A DNA stretch of 64,000 nt from UBA7672 sp965279205 (lineage in GTDB: Bacteria > Pseudomonadota > Alphaproteobacteria > Caulobacterales > Hyphomonadaceae): NCBI GenBank assembly GCA_965279205.1, contig OZ257144.1, positions 2,232,001 through 2,296,000 on the forward strand. Reading direction: 5' to 3'. Of the stretch, positions 9,489 through 17,909 are shown one piece after another (the first letter of the stretch is position 1; every line of letters begins with the position of its first letter). Under the pieces are notes generated by a model, which saw nothing but the letters and a program-made list of their open reading frames with translations, had not been told where the DNA came from and did no database searches. The position numbers were made by a program, and so were the translations under genes.

Positions 9489-9653
9489 ATGTCGCGGAAA
9501 CCACCTGAAAAGCCTGCGAAACCGGCTACGGCGGCCGAACGGCGCCAACAGCGGTCGGCCGACGCGCTGCGGGCAAATCTTAAGCGCCGGAAAGCTGTGG
9601 GGCAGACCGGCGGCCAGAATACCTCGGGAAAGCCCGACGCCAGCGAGGAATAG
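9489..9653 (+). CDS. Small basic protein conserved upstream of murA
   Basis: A 54-residue ORF too short for ordinary gene finders. It has many Lys, Arg, Ala and Pro residues and the core ADALRANLKRRKA. From memory, short proteins with a similar RLADALRANLRRRK core precede murA in many alphaproteobacteria, which supports this as a real gene. Their function is unknown. It lies 49 bases before murA and may be co-transcribed. There is no signal peptide or membrane segment; the charge suggests binding to nucleic acid, membrane or ribosome, but that is a guess. Confidence 0.7.
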   Translation: MSRKPPEKPAKPATAAERRQQRSADALRANLKRRKAVGQTGGQNTSGKPDASEE

Positions 9654-9702
9654 GCGTCTCCGCGCCTTGTCGCCGCCGAATTCGGCTCCATAACCTCGGC
9701 AT

Positions 9703-10974
9703 ATGGACAAGCTATCGATTCTCGGAAACGGCCCCCTGGAGGGTCGCATCCCCATTTCCGGCGCCAAGAACTCTGCATTGAAGCTGATGGCGGCCTCGCT
9801 GCTGTGCGAGCAGCCGCTCGTCCTCACCAGCATGCCGAACCTGGCGGACACGCGCTTCATGGCGAAGCTGCTGCAAAGCCTGGGCGTGGTCGTTGAATGG
9901 CCGACCGGCGAGGCGCTTTGCCGGATGGATGCAGCGAACATCTCCTCGACCATCGCGCCGTACGATCTGGTCCGGAAGATGCGCGCGACGTTCAACGTGC
10001 TCGGGCCGCTGCTCGCACGCGTCGGCCATGCGACCGTTTCGCTTCCCGGTGGTTGCGCCATCGGCGCGCGGCCGGTCGACCTTCACCTCAAGGCGTTCGA
10101 GGCGATGGGCGCCGATATCGTAATCGAGGAAGGCTATGTCAAAGCAGCGGCGCTGCGCGGCCTGAAGGGCGCACATATCAATTTCCCGTTCGTCTCGGTT
10201 GGCGCCACCGAGCACGCCATGCTCGCGGCGGTTCTGGCCGATGGCGAGACGATCCTCGAGAATGCCGCGTGCGAGCCGGAAATCGGCGACCTCGCGATCT
10301 GCCTGAATGCGTGCGGCGCGAAGATCACCGGCTACGGCACGCCGGTCATCCGTATCCAGGGAGTCGCCAAGCTTACAGGCGCCCGCCACGACGTCATTTC
10401 TGACCGTATCGAGGCCGGCACTTTCGCGATCGCCGCGGCGGCAACTGGCGGCAACGTCTTCCTGGAAGGCGCCCGCGCGGAAGACCTTGGCGCGCTGATC
10501 GACTGCCTGCGCCGGGCCGGCGTGACCGTCGAAGTCGAGGGCAAGGGCCTGCGCATCAAGCGCAATGGCAGCGGACTGGTGGCCGTCGACGTCGACACGC
10601 GCCCGCATCCGGGCTTCCCGACCGACCTTCAAGCGCAGTTCATGGCGCTGATGTGCATCGCAGAGGGCACAAGCACGATCCGCGAGAACATCTTCGAGAA
10701 CCGGTTCATGCACGCTCCGGAGCTCAGCCGTCTGGGCGCCAACATCACGGTCCGTGGCAACGAGGCGATCGTGAAGGGCGTTACCAAGCTTCACGGTGCC
10801 CAAGTGATGGCGACCGACCTGCGGGCTTCTGTCAGCCTCGTCATCGCGGGGCTGGTGGCGGATGGCGAGACGGTGGTGAACCGCATTTACCACCTCGACC
10901 GTGGCTTCGAGCATCTGGAAGAAAAGCTGGGCCGCTGCGGGGCCAAGGTTACCCGCCAGGGCGATTCCGCCTGA
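9703..10974 (+). CDS. murA: UDP-N-acetylglucosamine 1-carboxyvinyltransferase MurA
   Basis: A 423-residue enzyme for the first committed step of peptidoglycan synthesis, adding enolpyruvate from PEP to UDP-GlcNAc in the cytoplasm. The active-site loop LPGGCAIGARPVDLH carries the catalytic Cys118, the residue attacked by fosfomycin. The N-terminal GAKNSALK motif and the late RAGAS-type segment (DLRASVSLVIAGL) are both present. The length is normal for the family. Confidence 0.97.
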   Translation: MDKLSILGNGPLEGRIPISGAKNSALKLMAASLLCEQPLVLTSMPNLADTRFMAKLLQSLGVVVEWPTGEALCRMDAANISSTIAPYDLVRKMRATFNVLGPLLARVGHATVSLPGGCAIGARPVDLHLKAFEAMGADIVIEEGYVKAAALRGLKGAHINFPFVSVGATEHAMLAAVLADGETILENAACEPEIGDLAICLNACGAKITGYGTPVIRIQGVAKLTGARHDVISDRIEAGTFAIAAAATGGNVFLEGARAEDLGALIDCLRRAGVTVEVEGKGLRIKRNGSGLVAVDVDTRPHPGFPTDLQAQFMALMCIAEGTSTIRENIFENRFMHAPELSRLGANITVRGNEAIVKGVTKLHGAQVMATDLRASVSLVIAGLVADGETVVNRIYHLDRGFEHLEEKLGRCGAKVTRQGDSA

Positions 10975-11061
10975 CCCTCCCGCGAGGCATCCGGCGCGCT
11001 GGAGACTTCCTCCGATCTGGTCTAGGGAGTCGCGTCTTCATGGGCTTCAGCGGCTAGGAAT

Positions 11062-11502
11062 ATGGAAGCGAGCGTTCTCAAGCTTCTTGCGGAGGATTCC
11101 GAAGGGCTCGCCGTCATCGGCGCGGCTGTTCAGGACGCCATCGTCAAGCCGGGCGAGATGAAGCTCGACGCCCGCACGCGTACGTTCGGGCTGGAGATCA
11201 GCAGGTTTCAGTGGGAAAGGGCGGGCAAGCGCCCGCCATTCTTCCGGTCACGGGCCGTGCTGGCGTTCGCCGGCGTCCAGAATGTGCGCAGCCGGGGCAT
11301 CTCCAAGGATGTCGACGCCGTCTACTCGCTGCTGGATGCGCGGTTCACACCAGCGGCGGAGCCGCCGGGCGGGACAGTGACGCTGGTCTTCGCCGCCGAG
11401 ACGCAGATCCAGCTGACGGTGGAATGCCTGGACGTGACGCTGATCGATACCGGCGCCGCATGGCCGACGCGCCGCAAGCCTGACCACGAGAAGCGCACAT
11501 GA
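11062..11502 (+). CDS. DUF2948 family protein
   Basis: A 146-residue protein of unknown function that sits between murA and hisD across alphaproteobacteria, as here. Landmarks are the N-terminal LKLLAEDSEGLAVIGAAVQDA and the central RFQWERA. There is no signal peptide or membrane segment. The start at 11062 gives the expected beginning. It overlaps hisD by 4 bases, so it is translationally coupled to histidine biosynthesis, but no direct role is known. Confidence 0.85.
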   Translation: MEASVLKLLAEDSEGLAVIGAAVQDAIVKPGEMKLDARTRTFGLEISRFQWERAGKRPPFFRSRAVLAFAGVQNVRSRGISKDVDAVYSLLDARFTPAAEPPGGTVTLVFAAETQIQLTVECLDVTLIDTGAAWPTRRKPDHEKRT

Positions 11503-12797
11503 GCGTCCGTCGATTTGACGCCCTCGCGCCTGGATTCGTGGAGGAGTTCGCTAAATTCCTGTCGCTGCGCCGGGCGCAGGGAACTGAAGACGTTCACGGC
11601 GCAGCATCGGTGATCGTGCGCGACGTCCGTGAACGGGGTGGCGAAGCCGTGGCTGCGCACACGCAGAGGTTCGACTCCGTCACGCTCGATCCGGTGACGC
11701 TGCAATCGAAAGGCATTGATCTCTTCGAAGCCGCCGAGCGCTGCAAGCCGGAGGTGCGCGAGGCGCTCGACTTCGCGGCGGCGCGTATCGAGACCTATCA
11801 CGCCCAGCAGAAACCCGCCGACCACCTGTCCCAGGACAGGGAAGGGATCGAGTTGGGCTGGCGCTGGACGCCGGTGGATGCGGTGGGGCTCTATGTCCCC
11901 GGGGGACGGGCGAGCTATCCCAGTTCGGTGCTGATGAATGCTGTTCCAGCCAGGGCGGCAGGTGTTGCCCGCATTGCCATGACAGCGCCGGTTCCGGGCG
12001 GCGATCTCAATCCGGCAGTCGCCTATGCCGCTGTGCGTGCGGGCGTGACGGAATTCTATCCGATCGGCGGCGCCCAGGCGATTGCGGCTCTGGCCTATGG
12101 CGCGGGCAGTCTCAAGCCGGTCGACAAGATCGTCGGTCCCGGCAACGCCTATGTGGCGGCGGCCAAGCGCATCGTGTTCGGCGATGTCGGCATCGACACC
12201 ATCGCGGGACCGTCAGAGATCACTGTCGTTGCCGACAACCAGAACGACCCCGAATGGATCGCTGCCGACCTGCTGTCGCAGGCCGAGCACGATCCTATGG
12301 CGCAATCGATCCTGATTACAGACGACAGCGCGTGGGCCGGTCTGGTGGAAGCGGCTATCGAACGGCAGATTGCGCAACTTTCCACCAGCGCGACGACAGA
12401 GAAAGCCTGGAAGGCGTTCGGCGCCATCGTGATTGCTCCGCTGGCCGGAGCAGCAGCGATCGTGAACCAGATAGCGCCTGAACACGTCGAGCTCGCGGTC
12501 GCTGATCCGGATGCGATCGCGAAGGATGTCCGCCACTCCGGCGCGATCTTCCTTGGTCGCTGGGCGCCTGAAGCGCTGGGCGACTATGTCACCGGGTCGA
12601 ACCACGTGCTGCCGACGTCTGGCGCGGCGCGGTTTGCTTCAGGATTGTCGGTGATCGACTTCATGAAGCGCACGTCGATCCAGCGCATCTCCGAAGCCGG
12701 CTTCAGGCATCTCGCTCAGGCGGCGGAAACTCTGGCCGAGGCCGAGGGGCTGCCGGCGCACAAACTTTCTGTCGCGATCCGCCGGGGCGGCGGATGA
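11499..12797 (+). CDS. hisD: Histidinol dehydrogenase
   Basis: A 432-residue zinc enzyme that oxidises histidinol to histidine in two NAD-dependent steps, the last reactions of the pathway. The signature region runs from VDKIVGPGNAYVAAAK through GIDTIAGPSEI. The zinc and catalytic histidines are visible in DLLSQAEHDP, PEHVEL and TGSNHVLPT. It is coupled by 4-base overlaps to the DUF2948 gene before it and the UPF0262 gene after it. Confidence 0.97.
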   Translation: MSVRRFDALAPGFVEEFAKFLSLRRAQGTEDVHGAASVIVRDVRERGGEAVAAHTQRFDSVTLDPVTLQSKGIDLFEAAERCKPEVREALDFAAARIETYHAQQKPADHLSQDREGIELGWRWTPVDAVGLYVPGGRASYPSSVLMNAVPARAAGVARIAMTAPVPGGDLNPAVAYAAVRAGVTEFYPIGGAQAIAALAYGAGSLKPVDKIVGPGNAYVAAAKRIVFGDVGIDTIAGPSEITVVADNQNDPEWIAADLLSQAEHDPMAQSILITDDSAWAGLVEAAIERQIAQLSTSATTEKAWKAFGAIVIAPLAGAAAIVNQIAPEHVELAVADPDAIAKDVRHSGAIFLGRWAPEALGDYVTGSNHVLPTSGAARFASGLSVIDFMKRTSIQRISEAGFRHLAQAAETLAEAEGLPAHKLSVAIRRGGG

Positions 12798-13267
12798 CAG
12801 AGCGCAACCGCATCGCCTCGATCGAGATCGACGAGAGCAGCTTGGCGCCTGCCGGGCCGGATGCGGATCATGAGCGCAAGGTCGCCATCTTCGACATCCT
12901 CGAAGGCAACACGTTCAGGCTCGTTGGCCATGAGGGCGGGCCGTACAACGTCGTCCTGTCGTTGGCCGACAACCGCCTGGTGTTCGACATCGCCGAGGCG
13001 GACGGATCGCCGGTGCGGAAGCTGATGCTGTCGCTCACCGCGCTGCGACGGGTGATCAAGGACTACTTCATGATCTGCGACAGCTATTACGACGCGATCC
13101 GGAACTCGACGCCTTCCCAGATCGAGGCGATCGATATGGGCCGCCGGGGGCTCCACAATGAGGGCTCGCAGTTACTCACAGAGCGCCTGGCTGAGAAGGC
13201 TGAGGTCGATTTCGATACCGCCCGGCGCCTATTCACCCTTGTTTGCGCTCTCCACGCCCGAAATTGA
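12794..13267 (+). CDS. UPF0262 family protein
   Basis: A 157-residue protein of an alphaproteobacterial family without assigned function, regularly found directly after hisD. Recognisable segments are RIASIEIDE at the N-terminus, HERKVAIFDILEGN, and RRGLHNEGS near residue 117. It has no signal peptide or membrane segment. It overlaps the hisD stop by 4 bases. Confidence 0.85.
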   Translation: MTERNRIASIEIDESSLAPAGPDADHERKVAIFDILEGNTFRLVGHEGGPYNVVLSLADNRLVFDIAEADGSPVRKLMLSLTALRRVIKDYFMICDSYYDAIRNSTPSQIEAIDMGRRGLHNEGSQLLTERLAEKAEVDFDTARRLFTLVCALHARN

Positions 13268-13350
13268 AGAAAAACCGGGGGTAATCGACGAATCCCCGGA
13301 AAAGCGTGTATAGGGACGCCCGCACGATCATCCGCCGCAAAGGGAGTTGC

Positions 13351-13569
13351 ATGGCGAAGGAAGAACTTATCGAGTTTGAAGGCACTATCGTGGAGCTTCT
13401 GCCCAACGCTACGTTCCGGGTGAAGCTGTCCAACGATCATGAGATCATTGCGCACACGGCCGGGAAAATGCGGAAGAACCGCATCCGCGTCCTGACGGGC
13501 GACAAGGTGCTCGTCGAGATGACGCCTTACGACCTGACCAAAGGGCGCATCACCTACCGCTTCAAGTGA
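13351..13569 (+). CDS. infA: Translation initiation factor IF-1
   Basis: A 72-residue S1-like OB-fold protein that occupies the ribosomal A site during initiation. It begins MAKEELIEFEGTIVE and ends GRITYRFK, as typical IF-1 does. The ATG at 13351 has GGGAG upstream (13341-13345). An earlier in-frame ATG at 13306 is rejected because it adds 15 residues unlike the family. The maf gene overlaps its stop by 4 bases. Confidence 0.98.
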   Translation: MAKEELIEFEGTIVELLPNATFRVKLSNDHEIIAHTAGKMRKNRIRVLTGDKVLVEMTPYDLTKGRITYRFK

Positions 13570-14183
13570 CGTCCGCTGACGCGAGACGCGCCCGGCTTGT
13601 GCTTGCGAGCGCGAGCCCGCGGCGCCTTGCGTTGCTGGACCTGGTCGGCCTGAAGCCCGATCTGGTTGTCTCCACCGTCATCGACGAGACGCCGCTCAAG
13701 CAGGAGAAGCCGCGCGAGCTTGCCCTGCGCCTGGCGATCGCGAAGGGGTGCGCGGCGCGGGCGAACCTGCCAGACGATTTCATCATCAGCGCCGATACCG
13801 TGGTCGCGGTCGGCCGGCGGATCCTGCCGAAGGCGGAAACCGAGGCCGAAGCGCGAGCGTGTCTCACCCTGCTGTCTGGACGGGACCACGACGTGCTGAC
13901 CGGCATCGCGGTACTGGGGCCTGACGGCCGGGAAGTCTCGCGGCTGGTCGATACGCGGGTGGCGTTCAAGCGGCTATCTGTGGCGGAGTTCGAAGGCTAC
14001 ATCGCCAGTGGCGAGTGGCGCGGCAAAGCTGGCGGCTATGGCATTCAGGGGCTGGCGGGCGCGTTCGTCAGTTCGATCCACGGCTCGCACCCCTCCGTCA
14101 TGGGGCTACCGCTGTTCGAAACGGTCAACCTGCTTGAGGGTCTGGGCTATCCGGTTGGCAAGCGCTGGAGCGCCAAGTCGTGA
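13566..14183 (+). CDS. maf: Maf-type nucleoside triphosphate pyrophosphatase
   Basis: A 205-residue Maf/YhdE-type enzyme that hydrolyses non-canonical or modified nucleoside triphosphates. It shows the N-terminal SASPRRLALLD, ISADTVVAVG and GGYGIQG. The start is GTG, overlapping infA by 4 bases, and the next gene overlaps by 4. The order infA-maf-RNase E/G-yacG is typical of alphaproteobacteria. Which Maf subfamily this is (dTTP/UTP or m7GTP) is not decided here. Confidence 0.93.
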   Translation: MTSADARRARLVLASASPRRLALLDLVGLKPDLVVSTVIDETPLKQEKPRELALRLAIAKGCAARANLPDDFIISADTVVAVGRRILPKAETEAEARACLTLLSGRDHDVLTGIAVLGPDGREVSRLVDTRVAFKRLSVAEFEGYIASGEWRGKAGGYGIQGLAGAFVSSIHGSHPSVMGLPLFETVNLLEGLGYPVGKRWSAKS

Positions 14184-15241
14184 AGGCGACACTGTGCATC
14201 GATGACGCGGTTGGCGAAACCCGCCGCGCCTTGCTCGATCCGTTCGGCAAACCGTTCCGGCTGGAGATCGAGCGCTGGAGCGAACGTGGCCGACAAGCCA
14301 GGCTGGATGAAGTCTGGTGGGGCAGGGTAACGGCCCGGATGCCGGGCAATCGCGGCTGGTTTGTCGATCTCGGGCTTGACCGTGCGGGCGTGATCGAACC
14401 GACCAAGGCCGCTGCCGTAACCGAAGGCGCGCTTCTGCCGCTGCGGATCAAGTCAGCGGCGTGGGCCGACAAGGGGCCGGTGCTGAGCCTTGCCGACATG
14501 TCGCCTTCGACGTCGGCGCCGGATCGACCCCAACGGCACGCGGCGCCGGCAGAGGATCCGTTCCTGCGCGGCGTCGACGTCGTGGCGCGGGTAAGCGAGC
14601 AGGTCGCGCGCAAGCAGATCGAGGCGGCGGCCGAGGAAGCGGGCGAGCGTATTGTGGCCCTGGAGGGCGGCGGCGACATCACTATTGAGACAACACGCGG
14701 CATGACAGTCATCGACGTAGATGCTGGCGATCGCGCTGGCGCGACGGATCGGGAAGTTTTTGCGCAGGACCTCAATCTCGCTGCAGCTGAAGAAGCGGCG
14801 CGCCAGATCGGGCTGCGCGGCATCGCGGGACTGGTCGCAATCGATTTCGTCGGCACGGACAATCGCAAGAACCAGAAGGCCGTCGTGGACACCTTCCGGG
14901 TAAGCCTCGCCGCGTGGCTGGGCCGGTCCAGCGAAGTGCTCGACATGTCGGCGCTCTGCGTCTGCGAGGCTGCGATTGCCCGGCGCGCGCGGCCCGTGCG
15001 CGATGCGCTGGCGACCTCGGCGGCGGAACGCGAGGCGCTCGATACGCTGCGCGAGATCGAAAGCACAGGCTGGGCGTCGCGCGGCGGCCGCATCCGGGCG
15101 CGCATCTCACGGGCGGCGGCCGAGTGGCTCGAGGCGGACACGATCGATTGGAAGGACCAGCTCGCGAACCGTATCGGCGCCCGGTGGACCCTTGAACCCG
15201 AAGACCGCCCGCCCGGTCGTCCTGAGGTATGGAGCACCTGA
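14180..15241 (+). CDS. Ribonuclease E/G family protein
   Basis: A 353-residue protein with an S1-like RNA-binding segment near the N-terminus (WWGRVTARMPGNRGWFVDLG) and the RNase E/G catalytic core. The two metal-binding aspartates lie in TVIDVDAG and VAIDFVG. It is shorter than RNase E (which has a large scaffold tail) and RNase G (about 490 residues), and lacks the zinc-link CxxC. It corresponds to the short paralogue found beside maf and yacG in this class. The start is GTG, and it overlaps yacG by one base. Confidence 0.88.
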   Translation: MKATLCIDDAVGETRRALLDPFGKPFRLEIERWSERGRQARLDEVWWGRVTARMPGNRGWFVDLGLDRAGVIEPTKAAAVTEGALLPLRIKSAAWADKGPVLSLADMSPSTSAPDRPQRHAAPAEDPFLRGVDVVARVSEQVARKQIEAAAEEAGERIVALEGGGDITIETTRGMTVIDVDAGDRAGATDREVFAQDLNLAAAEEAARQIGLRGIAGLVAIDFVGTDNRKNQKAVVDTFRVSLAAWLGRSSEVLDMSALCVCEAAIARRARPVRDALATSAAEREALDTLREIESTGWASRGGRIRARISRAAAEWLEADTIDWKDQLANRIGARWTLEPEDRPPGRPEVWST

Positions 15242-15450
15242 TGACCGCAGCCCCGTGCCCGATCTGCTCGAAGCCGTCCGATTCGAAATATGCGCCGTTC
15301 TGCTCGCGCCGCTGCGCCGATGTGGACCTGTCCCGCTGGCTCAAGGGCGGCTACGCGATCCCGGGCCGGCCGGCCGGTCTGGAAGAGGACGAAGAGGCGG
15401 TTCAGCGCCCGAAATCCCCGAAAAACGACGATTTTGGCGACGCCGAATAA
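15241..15450 (+). CDS. yacG: DNA gyrase inhibitor / zinc protein YacG
   Basis: A 69-residue zinc protein. The four zinc-binding cysteines are in CPICSKP and FCSRRCADVDL, followed by the conserved SRWLKGGYAIPG. In E. coli YacG binds GyrB and inhibits gyrase. The start at 15241 overlaps the previous stop by one base; an in-frame ATG at 15229 would add four residues. The acidic tail is variable in the family. Confidence 0.93.
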   Translation: MTAAPCPICSKPSDSKYAPFCSRRCADVDLSRWLKGGYAIPGRPAGLEEDEEAVQRPKSPKNDDFGDAE

Positions 15451-15520
15451 GCTCCGGAAAGGGGCATGGACAGGGAATACCTGTTTCCCTATACATCCCG
15501 CCTCATCGCGCAGGCGATAA

Positions 15521-15596
15521 GCCCAGGTAGCTCAGTTGGTAGAGCAGCGGATTGAAAATCCGCGTGTCGCTGGTTCGATTCCGGCCCTGGGCACCA
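15521..15596 (+). tRNA. tRNA-Phe (anticodon GAA)
   Basis: A standard cloverleaf with acceptor stem GCCCAGG/CCTGGGC, D-arm TAGCTCAGTTGGTAGAGC, anticodon stem-loop GGATTGAAAATCC and T-arm CTGGTTCGATTCCGG, with CCA encoded. The anticodon is GAA. Confidence 0.97.
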
Positions 15597-15603
15597 CTGC
15601 CCC

Positions 15604-16194
15604 TCAGCCCCCAGCAATCAGTCCGACCCGCTGCAACGTCCAGAATGTTCCGGCGATGACGATTGCCGCTGCGACGGGGCGTACGAACGCCCAGCGATAG
15701 AGGTCCGGGCGCTTGATCGCGCCCAGTAGAGCGCGGACGGCGAGCGCAAGGGCGGCGGATGCGGCCAGTACGGCCAGCTGGCCGAGCTCGACGCCGACGT
15801 TGAAGCCGACCAGCGCCACGGCGAAGTCGGAGCCTTCAAGGTAGCCGATCATCTGGGAGGCAAAGCCGAGCCCGTGGAACAGGCCGAAGCCGAAGATCAC
15901 GGGCAGGCGCCAGGGCGGCGCCTTCGAGACGAAGATCGCTTCAACGGCGACGGCAACTATGGAAAGCGCGATCAGCGGTTCGACGATGTCGGACGAGAGG
16001 CTGATCAGGCCGCCGGCGGCGAGGCCCAGCGTGATCGTGTGGGCGACGGTGAAGGTCGTGACCTGAAGGAGCAGCGACTTCCAGCCGGTCGAGGTCAGGA
16101 AGATCGCGACGATGAAGGCTATATGATCGATGCCCAGCGGCAGGATGTGCCGGAAGCCAAGCTCGATGAAGGTCTGGAGGTTCTCGAACCACAC
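15604..16194 (-). CDS. HupE/UreJ-type membrane protein
   Basis: A protein of about 196 residues with six or so hydrophobic segments. It starts with the HupE/UreJ-2 signature GFRHILPLGIDHIAF, whose histidines are thought to bind metal. Related proteins act in nickel or cobalt uptake or in hydrogenase/urease maturation, but no such enzymes are nearby, so the substrate is unknown. A longer reading frame runs back into tRNA-Ser. I prefer the GTG at 16194, which has GGGGAG 9 bases upstream and removes that overlap. Confidence 0.75.
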   Translation of the reverse strand: MWFENLQTFIELGFRHILPLGIDHIAFIVAIFLTSTGWKSLLLQVTTFTVAHTITLGLAAGGLISLSSDIVEPLIALSIVAVAVEAIFVSKAPPWRLPVIFGFGLFHGLGFASQMIGYLEGSDFAVALVGFNVGVELGQLAVLAASAALALAVRALLGAIKRPDLYRWAFVRPVAAAIVIAGTFWTLQRVGLIAGG

Positions 16195-16265
16195 GGCCTG
16201 TTGCTCCCCGACACTGAGGCGACCCGGCCGGGTGGCCTGCCAGCCGAAGCCCGCAGGGCGTAGAC

Positions 16266-16355
16266 TGGCGGAAGGGGTGGGATTCGAACCCACGGTGGAG
16301 TTTCCCCCACGCCGGTTTTCAAGACCGGTGCCTTAAACCACTCGGCCACCCTTCC
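16266..16355 (-). tRNA. tRNA-Ser (anticodon TGA)
   Basis: A 90-base class II tRNA on the minus strand with acceptor stem GGAAGGG/CCCTTCC, the anticodon stem-loop CCGGTCTTGAAAACCGG, the long variable arm typical of serine tRNAs (GTGGGGGAAACTCCAC) and an encoded CCA end. Confidence 0.96.
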
Positions 16356-16594
16356 GTGGCGGAGAGCTTTATGCGGGGTTGGCTGCAAAGAAAATGGTTT
16401 ACGTCGGCGCAGGTGGTTGCCGGGCGCACGGGCGGGGCATTGATACGGAACTGCTTGTAAAGCCGCATTTTCGGACCGGGCTGGCGCGGCAGATCGTGAA
16501 GAAATCGGCATTCGCGGTAACCTTCCCGGCGATTGCGAGCAAATTGATGAAAATCGACCGATCTGGTTTCAGCGCCTGAAAGCCGTGTTGGCTA

Positions 16595-17764
16595 ATGTCC
16601 GACCACGCCGCCAGAAGAGCGGCCCGGAACCGGAGAAAAACCGGTCCGGTATCCATGGACGGGATGTTGGTGATGATGGTTGTCGGCAAGGCTCGCGCTG
16701 GCTTGAGCGTGCGTATGGTGACGGGCGCTGCGATCCTCGCGGCGGTGTTCATCATCGGCGGCGCTGACGCTTCCTACGCGCAGACGGCTGCGCCGATCGT
16801 CTACAAGTCCTCCTCGCCTTCTCACGCGCCGACGGTTCGCCTCGAGAACCGCGCAGATTCAACGTTCATTTCAGTGACGGTTGCCCCCGCCGCGCCCGTG
16901 CCGACCTTTGACTCCTTCGAGCAGCGCGGTGTGCAGGTCGCCAGCTATGGTCCGTCCCTGCCGATCGCAAGCACGCGCCTTGACGCTCCGAAGTCGCTGA
17001 TGTCGGCGTCGGTTGCTGAAAAGCCGCCGTCTTTCGCGCAGCCTTATGCCGGCCCTCCCTACCAGGTCGCGGGCAAGTGGTATGTGCCGGCCTACGAGCC
17101 GAACTATAACGAGGTCGGCATCGCTTCGTGGTACGGCCCGACCTTCCACGGCAAGGATTCCGCTTCGGGCGAAGTGTTCGACGAGATGGCGATGACGGCC
17201 GCTCACCCGACCCTGCCGATCCCCTCGCTCGTGCGGGTCACTAATCTCGAGAACGGCAAGTCGGTCGTCGTGCGTCTCAACGATCGCGGCCCGTTCGTCG
17301 ATGATCGCATCATCGACCTGTCGCGCGCCGCTGGCGCCGCGCTCGATATGCACGCCAAGGGCACGGCCAAAGTGCGCGTCCAGTATGTCGGACCTGCCCC
17401 CGCCGAAGCCAATGCCGCGCCCTCGCAGCCTGTGAAGACCCAGATCGTGGCGACGCAGCCCTCCTTCACTGTCCAGCCGCTCGCGCCTGTCGCGGCTTCT
17501 GTTCCGGCCCCGGTCGTCCGTCCGACCACCCAGACCGGCTTCTTCCTGCAGGCCGGCTCATTCGCTGATCTCAGCAACGCCAGCGCCCTGCGCGACAGGC
17601 TTCGCCAAATTGGCCCGGTGTCGATCTCGTCGGCGACGGTCAACGGCACGGAGTTCTATCGCGTGATGGTTGGACCGTGGGCGTCGCGCGCCGAAGCCGA
17701 ACATGCGGAAGATCGCCTGGCCGAAGCTGGCGACAAGGCCATCGTCGTCGCAAAGCTGAACTAG
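16595..17764 (+). CDS. rlpA: RlpA-type septal ring protein with SPOR domain
   Basis: A 389-residue exported protein. After a hydrophobic signal segment (about residues 40-63, ending SYAQT) comes a Pro/Ala-rich region, the RlpA double-psi barrel (GIASWYGPTFHGKDSASGE, with the catalytic aspartate in NDRGPF) and a C-terminal SPOR domain from FFLQAGSF. RlpA enzymes cut denuded peptidoglycan glycans and SPOR takes them to the division septum. The start is uncertain: MSDHAA at 16595 has no clear ribosome site, and ATGs at 16655 or 16664 give a more usual signal peptide length. Confidence 0.88.
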   Translation: MSDHAARRAARNRRKTGPVSMDGMLVMMVVGKARAGLSVRMVTGAAILAAVFIIGGADASYAQTAAPIVYKSSSPSHAPTVRLENRADSTFISVTVAPAAPVPTFDSFEQRGVQVASYGPSLPIASTRLDAPKSLMSASVAEKPPSFAQPYAGPPYQVAGKWYVPAYEPNYNEVGIASWYGPTFHGKDSASGEVFDEMAMTAAHPTLPIPSLVRVTNLENGKSVVVRLNDRGPFVDDRIIDLSRAAGAALDMHAKGTAKVRVQYVGPAPAEANAAPSQPVKTQIVATQPSFTVQPLAPVAASVPAPVVRPTTQTGFFLQAGSFADLSNASALRDRLRQIGPVSISSATVNGTEFYRVMVGPWASRAEAEHAEDRLAEAGDKAIVVAKLN

Positions 17765-17909
17765 CGACTAACGCGTCGGCGCAGGGCAGGGCAGGTCTAG
17801 CTGTCTGCGAGCGATCCTGCGCATGTCCCAAAGCAGCGACTTTCTGGCGGTTGACGGGTATACCCGAAGCGCCTTCTTGTGGGCAGATTCTCGAGGGAGT
17901 CTCTCGCTT

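Noticed and set aside
13274..13298. Small inverted repeat before infA (CCGGGG / CCCCGG)
   Set aside because: Six-base stem, 13-base loop and no T-run; too weak to call a terminator.
14125..15237. Minus-strand 370-residue frame over the RNase E/G-type gene
   Set aside because: Ser/Arg/Ala-rich shadow; the plus-strand frame has catalytic motifs and overlaps with neighbours.
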